This document shows positions 1 to 4,457 of a stretch of DNA of 7,032 nucleotides, piece after piece. Source of the DNA: Candidatus Taylorbacteria bacterium RIFCSPLOWO2_01_FULL_50_130 (GTDB lineage: Bacteria; Patescibacteriota; Minisyncoccia; Phycocordibacterales; UBA10002); the NCBI GenBank assembly GCA_001821155.1, contig MHSB01000003.1, forward strand, positions 1-7,032. Reading direction: 5' to 3'. Positions within the stretch are counted from its first letter, which is position 1, and each line of letters opens with the position of its first letter. The notes below the pieces were generated by a model that was given only the letters and a program-made list of their open reading frames with translations, was not told where the DNA came from and searched no databases. Position numbers and translations under genes: made by a program.

Positions 1-313
1 CTTGATAGGCAAACGTGGACGAATCAAATCGGTCCGAGATAACGTGGATTCCTTTCCGAAGCGCTGGAATAATTTTGTGCTTCAAATGCTCTGAGCGCGC
101 CGCCCATATCAAACCAAACAGCACTTCCGACCCCGCTGCCCCAGCTTCAGGCGACAGAAAAAGCTTTCTAATTTTATCGGCAAATGCGGTGCCTCCCGGT
201 TCATGCGTTACCAAAACTTTGCTTTTCGGGAGCTTCTTCGCCAACGCTCGAAGCAAAGTCGTCTTCCCCGATCCTTCTCCGCCGTCTATGACAATAAATC
301 TGCCTCGTATCAT
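1..313 (-). CDS. tmk: Thymidylate kinase, N-terminal part (runs off the left edge)
   Basis: This gene encodes dTMP kinase, which phosphorylates dTMP to dTDP with ATP, the step after thymidylate synthase. The first 104 residues are present. The P-loop GGEGSGKTT lies at residues 11-19, an EPGGT nucleotide-binding motif follows, and the DRFDSSTFAYQ segment starts at residue 94 (the DR[YFH] dTMP-binding motif of the family). The LID region and C-terminus lie outside the window. The ATG at 313 is the only reasonable start: an in-frame TGA lies four codons upstream, and a GAGG Shine-Dalgarno-like site (324-327) sits 10 nt before the ATG. That site falls inside a remnant of a serine hydroxymethyltransferase gene, and the remnant's TGA overlaps this ATG (ATGA). 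This suggests that tmk was originally translationally coupled to glyA. Family assignment is secure. Confidence 0.95.
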   Translation of the reverse strand, partial: MIRGRFIVIDGGEGSGKTTLLRALAKKLPKSKVLVTHEPGGTAFADKIRKLFLSPEAGAAGSEVLFGLIWAARSEHLKHKIIPALRKGIHVISDRFDSSTFAYQ

Positions 314-360
314 GTGCGTAAGACCTCATCAATCTTCCTTGCAATCTGTACAAAATCTTT
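310..360 (-). pseudogene. Displaced 3' end of a second, diverged glyA (SHMT tail)
   Basis: Read on the minus strand, 360 to 310 encodes KDFVQIARKIDEVLRT followed by TGA. The intact glyA 490 bp away ends QDFIKIAQTIDKVLRKTR. Over the 14 residues from DF to LR, 9 are identical and most others conservative, while only 26 of 42 nucleotides match, with many synonymous differences. This is the pattern of two homologous coding tails, not of a recent copy. The TGA overlaps the tmk ATG by the classic ATGA, as expected for the original end of glyA in a glyA-tmk operon. The remnant begins exactly at the outer edge of the inverted repeat around the GIY-YIG gene. The remnant now supplies the ribosome-binding region of tmk. 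The sequence match is seen directly; its history is inferred. Confidence 0.75.
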
Positions 361-383
361 CCCGGTAGTGAATTTTTGATTTG
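361..383. repeat. Left arm of the inverted repeat flanking the GIY-YIG gene
   Basis: The plus strand here begins CCCGGTAGTGAATTTTTGAT. Its partner at 830-852, read on the minus strand, matches at 20 of 23 positions. This arm abuts the TAA stop of the GIY-YIG gene (384-386) on one side and the displaced glyA tail (310-360) on the other. The two arms therefore mark the outer limits of a 492-bp cassette, which was about 320 bp before the MITE inserted. Confidence 0.7.
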
Positions 384-826
384 TTAAATTTTTCTTTTTC
401 GTTCATAAAAGTACTCCTTTAAGCGGCGTCTAATTAACCTCCTGCCTTGACTGGTCTTTAAGTAATGCTCTAGCCGTTTTGCATCTCCTTCATTAAGGCA
501 CCCTTCATAATAAATAAGTTTCCACGGTGCGTACCTTTTAGTAGAAAAATTTAACTTCTGTAGGACTTACGCATTTCTTCCTTTTCTGTCATTCCCGTCC
601 CCGATCAGGTCGAGGGCAAGCTACGGCGGGAATCCAGTATTTGGCCGTTTTTTAGAGCCCTGGATTCCCGTTCCCCGCCTTCGCGAGGACAAGCTTCACG
701 GGAATGACGCCGATTGCGTAAGTCCTATTCTGATTATGTTCTTTAAATCGGCGCTTCAAGTCGTTTGTATATCCAAAATACAACTCTTGGTTATCAACAC
801 TCTCTATCACAGTCCGCGTAGAACAT
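384..826 (-). pseudogene. GIY-YIG endonuclease, disrupted by a MITE and a frameshift
   Basis: This is a small stand-alone GIY-YIG nuclease of the UvrC N-terminal-like family, now broken. The 5' part reads VIESVDNQELYFGYTND and then LKRRFKEHNQ. The 3' part reads KLNFSTKRYAPWKLIYYEG, GCLNEGDAKRLEHYLKTS and RRLKEYFYERKRKI before TAA (384-386). The two parts are split by the 167-bp MITE at 561-727. Deleting the MITE and one 5-bp target duplication rejoins them in frame. A second lesion lies near the start: ATG TTC TAC (826-818) is followed by seven bases where six are needed to reach GTG ATA GAG, a +1 shift. Correcting both gives about 89 aa, normal for this family. Catalytic E of the LEHYLK motif is present. 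The gene is flanked closely by a 23-bp inverted repeat. Loss of function is inferred; the second lesion could be a sequencing error. Confidence 0.88.
561..727. mobile_element. MITE copy 1, 167 bp, inside the GIY-YIG gene
   Basis: This non-coding element has perfect 13-bp terminal inverted repeats, TAGGACTTACGCA at 561-573 and its complement at 715-727. It is bordered by the 5-bp direct duplication TTCTG (556-560 and 728-732). Inside are two foldbacks built from ATTCCCG/CGGGAAT stems, arranged so that the outer pair (GTCATTCCCG and CGGGAATGAC) and the inner pair (CGGGAATCCAG and CTGGATTCCCG) can also pair with each other. No transposase is encoded, so it must be moved in trans. The second copy at 2094-2237 is in the same orientation. 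The two are nearly identical from the first CGGGAATCCAG onward (one difference seen), but the first hairpin loop here is 29 nt against 6 nt in copy 2. Confidence 0.92.
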
Positions 827-829
827 AAT

Positions 830-852
830 CTAATCAAAAATCTACTACCGGG
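830..852. repeat. Right arm of the inverted repeat flanking the GIY-YIG gene
   Basis: This is the partner of 361-383. On the minus strand it begins CCCGGTAGTAGATTTTTGAT. It overlaps the end of glyA: its first bases supply the final CGG codon and the TAG stop, followed by a second in-frame TAG. The ATG of the GIY-YIG gene (826) starts only 3 bp inside the arm. A TTT run is present outside both arms and could be a 3-bp target duplication, but homopolymers make this uninformative. Confidence 0.7.
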
Positions 853-2041
853 TTTTTCGCAGGACTTTATCAATGGTCTGGGCTATTTTGATAAAGTCCT
901 GCTCTTTCTTCCCCCTCGTTGTCTCCGGCGCAGAACCGAGCCGGATGCCAGACGGGTCCATTGGTTTCCGCGTGTCAAACGGAATAGTGTTCTCGTTCAC
1001 GATGATGCCCGCGGCTTCCAATTTGTCCGCTGCTTCCCTTCCTCCGATACCTTTGCCGTTCATCCATGTATCAACTCTAAGAAGATGCGTTTCCGTGCCA
1101 CCCTCCACAATGCGCCAGCCAAGCCGCGCGAGTTCGTCAGAAAGCGCCTTCGCGTTTTTCACGACTTGCGCCGCGTATTTCCGGAACGCGGGGGTGCCGA
1201 CTTCTTTGAGCGCGACGGCGACAGCGGCGATTGTGTTGAAATGCGGACCGCCTTGCAGGCCGGGAATAATTATCTTGTCTATCTTTTTATCAAGCCCGCG
1301 CTCGTCCCGCTTCGAAAAGATAATCGCCGAGCGCGGGCCGCGAAGCGTTTTATGCGTCGTCGTCGTCACGACATCGGCTAGGGCCAGTCCGCCTTGGGTG
1401 GAAAACGGAGATGGGTATACCTTCCCCGCGACGAGTCCCGCAAAATGAGACATATCCACCATGAGTAATGCCCCTGCGGCATCAGCTATTTCTCTAAACT
1501 TCTTGAAATCAATGATATGCGCGTAGGCGGTAAACCCGGCGACGATAATCTTTGGTTTCTCTTTGAGCGCGAACTCGCGGAGAGAATCGTAGTCTATACG
1601 TTCATTCTCCTTGCTCACCGTATAGAGCGCAGAGTTCCAGAATTTGCCAGTTATTGAAACTTTTTGTCCGTGCGTCAGGTGCCCGCCGTGCGAGAGCTCC
1701 ATCCCCATTATCTTTTCTCCTTGCGGGACGAGCGCCGCGTAGACCGCGAAGTTCGCTGGGGAACCGGAAAGGGGCTGAACATTCACGCTCCACGCCTCCT
1801 TATCAAGCTCAAAAAGTTCCAGCGCGCGGTTTTGCGCGAGACGCTCAACCTCATCAACCACGCTTGTTCCCCGATAGTACCGCCTCCCGGGATACCCTTC
1901 CCCATACTTGTCGGTGAGTTCGCTCCCGAGTGCCTCCAAAACATCTCTTGAAACATAATTCTCGGAAGCAACTAGGTTAATTACCTTCTTTTGCCGTTTC
2001 CGCTCGGTGTCTATGAGTTTTTTTATTTGAATGTCTTTCAT
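845..2041 (-). CDS. glyA: Serine hydroxymethyltransferase
   Basis: This PLP enzyme converts serine and tetrahydrofolate to glycine and 5,10-methylene-THF, the one-carbon donor for ThyA, which is encoded upstream in the same direction. The 398 residues carry the family landmarks in order: LVASENY (23-29), LTDKYGEGYPGRRYYRG (42-58), HGGHLTHG (118-125), VDMSHFAGLVAG (195-206), the Schiff-base lysine in TTTTHK (K231) followed by TLRGPR, PGLQGGPHFN (260-269), and the carboxylate-binding arginine in GIRLGS (R367). It is slightly shorter than the E. coli enzyme (417 aa). The ATG at 2041 fits the conserved N-terminus, but no clear Shine-Dalgarno precedes it; the leader is a heptamer array. The last codon and TAG lie inside the inverted repeat of the GIY-YIG cassette, and a diverged duplicate of its C-terminus lies beyond that cassette at 310-360. 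The gene appears intact. Confidence 0.97.
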   Translation of the reverse strand: MKDIQIKKLIDTERKRQKKVINLVASENYVSRDVLEALGSELTDKYGEGYPGRRYYRGTSVVDEVERLAQNRALELFELDKEAWSVNVQPLSGSPANFAVYAALVPQGEKIMGMELSHGGHLTHGQKVSITGKFWNSALYTVSKENERIDYDSLREFALKEKPKIIVAGFTAYAHIIDFKKFREIADAAGALLMVDMSHFAGLVAGKVYPSPFSTQGGLALADVVTTTTHKTLRGPRSAIIFSKRDERGLDKKIDKIIIPGLQGGPHFNTIAAVAVALKEVGTPAFRKYAAQVVKNAKALSDELARLGWRIVEGGTETHLLRVDTWMNGKGIGGREAADKLEAAGIIVNENTIPFDTRKPMDPSGIRLGSAPETTRGKKEQDFIKIAQTIDKVLRKTR

Positions 2042-2046
2042 ATAGA

Positions 2047-2081
2047 TAGCTTTTAGCTGTTAGCTTATAGCTTTTAGCTAG
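2047..2081. repeat. Heptamer tandem array in the glyA leader (TAGCTTT unit)
   Basis: Five consecutive 7-bp units read TAGCTTT, TAGCTGT, TAGCTTA, TAGCTTT and TAGCTAG. The array ends 5 bp from the glyA start codon and occupies the place where a ribosome-binding site would be expected. AGCT cores make it self-complementary, so the glyA leader RNA could fold here. It lies between glyA and MITE copy 2. Confidence 0.75.
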
Positions 2082-2093
2082 AAAAGAAAAGAT

Positions 2094-2237
2094 TAGGACT
2101 TACGCATTTCGTCATTTCCTGTCATTCCCGCGCAGGCGGGAATCCAGTATTTGGCCGTTTTTTAGAGCCCTGGATTCCCGTTCCCCGCCTTCGCGAGGAC
2201 AAGCTTCACGGGAATGACACCGATTGCGTAAGTCCTA
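2094..2237. mobile_element. MITE copy 2, 144 bp, upstream of glyA
   Basis: This is the same element as at 561-727: perfect 13-bp TIRs at 2094-2106 and 2225-2237, bordered by the 5-bp duplication AAGAT (2089-2093 and 2238-2242). The first internal hairpin has the short loop CGCAGG. The second hairpin and the central spacer match copy 1 closely. It separates glyA from the 164-aa gene. In the remaining 85 bp to that gene (2238-2322) I see no feature. Confidence 0.92.
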
Positions 2238-2322
2238 AAGATATCAAAAACCGATTGCCAAAAGAAAAGCTCGAATGCCGAAGCACCCGAGCCGTAAAGA
2301 GCAAGGTCAATGTTACTTCTTC

Positions 2323-2817
2323 TCATTTCTCATGCACGAGAATGAGCCAACCCGGCATGATGACTCCTGCGAGGGAACGCAGGCGCAGTATCTTTATGAT
2401 GATTTCCTCGCTCCTGTCAATCTCCACAACGGAAAAATATATGGGATTGCTAATGGAGGCGCGACCGAAGAGCGAAACTTTGCTCCATTCTTTCTTTTGT
2501 TCGTCGAGAACGATAAAGACTCGGCCAAGGACGTCATCGCGAGCCATCTCAACGAGCTCAAGGATATTCAAGCACCGCAGTCCGTAGCGGCAAATGGTTT
2601 CCATGGCGCTTCGGAGCGAAGATTCCGGAGGAAACTCAAAAAAGTCAACACGCCCGGGGTTGTTGCGCCGCAACTTCGCCGGAAATGCCGGGTAGCTGAT
2701 TCGGGAGTCCAGGGAGCAAAATCCTTTCTCTTCTATCGCGACCGAAAACGAATCTGGCGCTCCGGAGAAATCAACTGGGATTGTGGCCACGCAGGTAAAA
2801 CGGTTATTCCGCATCAT
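2323..2817 (-). CDS. Hypothetical protein, 164 aa
   Basis: I do not recognise this protein. It is probably real because it is the only long open frame in the thyA to glyA interval on the strand used by all neighbours, and because its residue composition is that of an ordinary soluble protein. Visible features are an N-terminal half with scattered hydrophobic strands, a segment SLRSAMETICRYGLRCLNIL (68-87) that looks helical, RVFIVLDEQKKEW (99-111), and a C-terminal half rich in beta-prone residues ending GVIMPGWLILVHEK. There is no signal peptide or membrane segment. The YGLR-LNILELVEMA stretch faintly recalls a GLRPAT-type motif in small CPR proteins of unknown function; that is from memory and weak. 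Two ATGs are adjacent (2817, 2814), and neither has a well-spaced Shine-Dalgarno. It does not match dihydrofolate reductase despite the suggestive length and neighbours. Confidence 0.6.
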   Translation of the reverse strand: MMRNNRFTCVATIPVDFSGAPDSFSVAIEEKGFCSLDSRISYPAFPAKLRRNNPGRVDFFEFPPESSLRSAMETICRYGLRCLNILELVEMARDDVLGRVFIVLDEQKKEWSKVSLFGRASISNPIYFSVVEIDRSEEIIIKILRLRSLAGVIMPGWLILVHEK

Positions 2818-2843
2818 ATGTCAACTTTCTTTTTCCTGCCGAT

Positions 2844-2972
2844 TTATCCGGCGGATAATCTTCCCATATAGAAGCACGATGAAGAGAGCCGGTCAAGAGA
2901 GTACGAGGATCGTCTTAGCCAGCTGGCTTTCTAGCTTGTTGGCCGAAAGGAAAGCTAAACAACTAGGAAGCT
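2844..2972. repeat. Intergenic foldbacks between thyA and the 164-aa gene
   Basis: Three structures are visible: a 7-bp perfect stem with one central base (2844-2858, TTATCCG/CGGATAA), a 12-bp palindrome AGCCAGCTGGCT (2917-2928), and an imperfect inverted repeat pairing 2926-2940 with 2958-2972. The last lies just after the thyA stop and could act on the 3' end of its transcript, but no U-run follows it on the minus strand, so a terminator is not claimed. Confidence 0.5.
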
Positions 2973-2984
2973 AACTGACTCTCA

Positions 2985-3983
2985 TTATCCGCTCGGTCTG
3001 TTATCCAAACTCCGGAGGCCCGCAACGGTAAACTCCGCCTTAATGGTCGGATGCGGCTCATAACCGGAAAGAATCGCGTGCTCGGGCTTAAAGTCAGCGA
3101 GGCTTTTTACTGCGTCTGCGATAGACATCCTCGGAAATGTTTTTGGCGCACGCTTGAGCTGTTCTTTTGCCGCGTCAAAGTGGTCTTCATAGATGTGCGT
3201 ATCGCCGAACGTATGCACGAACTCCCCCGCTTCTCGCCCGAGGATTTTCGCCACGACGTGCGTGAGCAGCGCGTAGCTTGCGATATTGAATGGAACACCG
3301 AGGAATATGTCCGCGCTCCGTTGATAAAGCTGAAGCGAGACTTTCTCGTCTTTGATATTCAACTGGTACATATTGTGGCAAATTGGGAAGTGGTTCACGT
3401 CTTCTTGTCTCGCCATGCCATAGAGATATTCCGGGTTCCATGAGGTTACGATGGCGTTGTGGCAGCCAGGGTCATTTCGAAGCTCTTCTACCGCCCACGC
3501 AAGCTGGTCAATTCTGCGGCCATTTTTGGCAGGCCAGCGTCGCCACATTTCTCCGTAAATGTGCGGAAGCTCGCCGTGTTTTCTGGCAAAATCCTCATCA
3601 TCTCTGATCTTCGCGACGAATTCCTCCTTCGTCATCTCCGGCCGGCCGCCCGAACGACCGGAATTGTTCAGTCGTGCGAGTCGCGCCTTTTTTGTCAACT
3701 CCCCGTACATCCGATACGGATAGTCGTCCCAAATATGCACGCCGTTCTGGACGAGATACCGAATGTTGGATTGCCCTGAAAGAAACCAGTACAGTTCGTG
3801 GAGCACTCCATTCCAATAGACTCTTTTTGTGGTGAGGAGCGGAAAACCTTCGGAGAGGTTGAACCGGATTTGCCGTCCAAACACCCCGTACGTCGCCTTC
3901 CCGTGCCCAGCGTCAACCTGCCGATCACCTTTGTTGATGATTTCCTGCAGGAGATTGAGATATTGTTGTTCAGGGTGAAGCAT
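2985..3983 (-). CDS. thyA: Thymidylate synthase, long (L. casei-like) form
   Basis: ThyA methylates dUMP to dTMP using 5,10-methylene-THF and releases dihydrofolate. Landmarks in the 332 residues are R21 with GHGKATYGVFG, LLTTKR (49-54), ELPHIYGEMWRRWP (138-151), the nucleophile C202 in FPICHNMYQ, QRSADIFLGVPFN (221-233, with R222 binding phosphate and N233, the dUMP-selecting Asn), HTFGDTHIYEDH (257-268) and GYEPHPTIKAEF. About 50 residues from 87 to 137 form the small-domain insertion known from the L. casei enzyme and absent in E. coli. The paired arginines normally reached from the partner subunit (SRRLIVSAWNP in L. casei) are replaced: here the segment reads CHNAIVTSWNP. The ATG at 3983 lies 2 nt after the TAG of the four-helix-bundle gene. 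Its AAGGA site (3990-3994) lies in that gene's last codons, so the two are probably translationally coupled. Confidence 0.96.
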   Translation of the reverse strand: MLHPEQQYLNLLQEIINKGDRQVDAGHGKATYGVFGRQIRFNLSEGFPLLTTKRVYWNGVLHELYWFLSGQSNIRYLVQNGVHIWDDYPYRMYGELTKKARLARLNNSGRSGGRPEMTKEEFVAKIRDDEDFARKHGELPHIYGEMWRRWPAKNGRRIDQLAWAVEELRNDPGCHNAIVTSWNPEYLYGMARQEDVNHFPICHNMYQLNIKDEKVSLQLYQRSADIFLGVPFNIASYALLTHVVAKILGREAGEFVHTFGDTHIYEDHFDAAKEQLKRAPKTFPRMSIADAVKSLADFKPEHAILSGYEPHPTIKAEFTVAGLRSLDNRPSG

Positions 3984-3985
3984 GG

Positions 3986-4390
3986 CTAATCCTTAATCTT
4001 TAATCCTTTATCCTTAACAGAGAGAGCCAAATACACACTGAAACCTTTCAGTTGCTTTGCAAGCAAATGAGCCTCCTTAAGAACCCGGGTGTGTTGATTC
4101 TCATTAATATACCCATCGTCCAATGCGCAATCCATGCAAGAAACCACTTCGTCCAACGAGCCCTGCGACCTGTTTACAAAAACACGAGTATCCTTATCGG
4201 TATTTTTGTTGGAACCTTCGGCAAGATTTAAGAGTATGGAGTTTAAAGCTCGTCGTGTCTGATCCGACAACGCGTATCTCTCTTCAGCTGGGAATGTTTT
4301 AACGAGAGCCATCACATTCTTCCGCAATGTGCGGCTGTCTCTGTACACCGGCCAATCCCGGAAACGGAAGTTGTTTGGACTCTCTGTCAT
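3986..4390 (-). CDS. Four-helix-bundle protein (S23/IVP family)
   Basis: This 134-aa all-helical protein is of the family first found in 23S rRNA intervening sequences. The characteristic pattern is present: FRDWPVYRDSR (10-20), a helix to FPAEERYALSDQTRRA (33-48), SILLNLAEGSN (51-61), FVNRSQGSLDE (71-81) and a final helix QLKGFSVYLALS. Its biochemical role is unknown in general; relatives form pentameric barrels and one relative (Avd) serves diversity-generating retroelements, but no reverse transcriptase is seen here. It sits between dcd and thyA, and opposed AAGGATT-type heptamer arrays flank it. The last residues, VKDKGLKIKD, are translated from one of those arrays and look like an added tail. 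No Shine-Dalgarno precedes the ATG at 4390 because the other array lies there. It looks like an insertion into a thymidylate gene cluster. Confidence 0.9.
   Translation of the reverse strand: MTESPNNFRFRDWPVYRDSRTLRKNVMALVKTFPAEERYALSDQTRRALNSILLNLAEGSNKNTDKDTRVFVNRSQGSLDEVVSCMDCALDDGYINENQHTRVLKEAHLLAKQLKGFSVYLALSVKDKGLKIKD
3988..4017. repeat. Heptamer array at the 3' end of the four-helix-bundle gene
   Basis: Four 7-bp units on the plus strand read AATCCTT, AATCTTT, AATCCTT and TATCCTT. They encode the KDKGLKIKD tail of the four-helix-bundle protein on the minus strand and provide the AAGGA (3990-3994) used by thyA. Positions 3995-4017 match the complement of 4400-4422 at 22 of 23 positions. 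Confidence 0.8.
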
Positions 4391-4394
4391 CGTT

Positions 4395-4422
4395 AAAGAT
4401 TAAGGATGAAGGATTAAAGATT
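4395..4422. repeat. Heptamer array at the 5' end of the four-helix-bundle gene
   Basis: Four 7-bp units read AAAGATT, AAGGATG, AAGGATT and AAAGATT on the plus strand, inverted relative to the array at 3988-4017. The pair brackets the four-helix-bundle gene. In the coding direction this copy is pyrimidine-rich and offers no ribosome-binding site. Confidence 0.8.
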
Positions 4423-4423
4423 G

Positions 4424-4457
4424 AAAGTCATTTCTTCTTCCGAGAAGAAATGACTTT
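4424..4457 (-). other. Perfect 15-bp hairpin spanning the dcd stop codon
   Basis: AAAGTCATTTCTTCT (4424-4438) and its exact complement (4443-4457) are separated by the 4-nt loop TCCG. On the minus strand the stem encodes the last dcd residues and includes the TGA at 4428-4430. It is A/T-rich with a perfect stem but is not followed by a uridine run, so mRNA 3'-end stabilisation or weak attenuation is as likely as termination. The heptamer array of the four-helix-bundle gene starts immediately after it. Confidence 0.7.

Noticed and set aside
315..326. A 12-bp match (one mismatch) to the MITE terminal repeat next to the tmk start
   Set aside because: The bases are explained as codons of the displaced glyA tail (EVLRT), and no second end or target duplication is present.
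329..406. A 25-codon minus-strand frame with a good AAAGGAG site before the ATG
   Set aside because: It lies in another frame within the GIY-YIG 3' end and crosses the inverted repeat and glyA remnant. The AAAGGAG is explained by GIY-YIG codons, and the product resembles nothing.
652..873. A 73-aa minus-strand frame that looks like a GIY-YIG protein
   Set aside because: Only its middle is GIY-YIG; its N-terminal residues come from the end of glyA in another frame and its C-terminal residues from the MITE. It is part of the disrupted gene at 384-826.
873..1448. A 191-aa plus-strand frame opposite glyA, and similar frames opposite thyA, dcd and the CYTH gene
   Set aside because: They are antisense shadows of well-supported minus-strand genes and show no family pattern.
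561..2237. The two MITEs as ends of a composite transposon carrying glyA
   Set aside because: Each copy has its own 5-bp target duplication (TTCTG and AAGAT), showing two independent insertions.
2323..2817. The 164-aa protein as dihydrofolate reductase
   Set aside because: The length and neighbours fit, but the folate-reductase N-terminal pattern and the Trp/Pro-rich active-site loop are absent.
3988..4422. Heptamer arrays as a degenerate CRISPR
   Set aside because: The 7-bp units are tandem without spacers and there are no cas genes.
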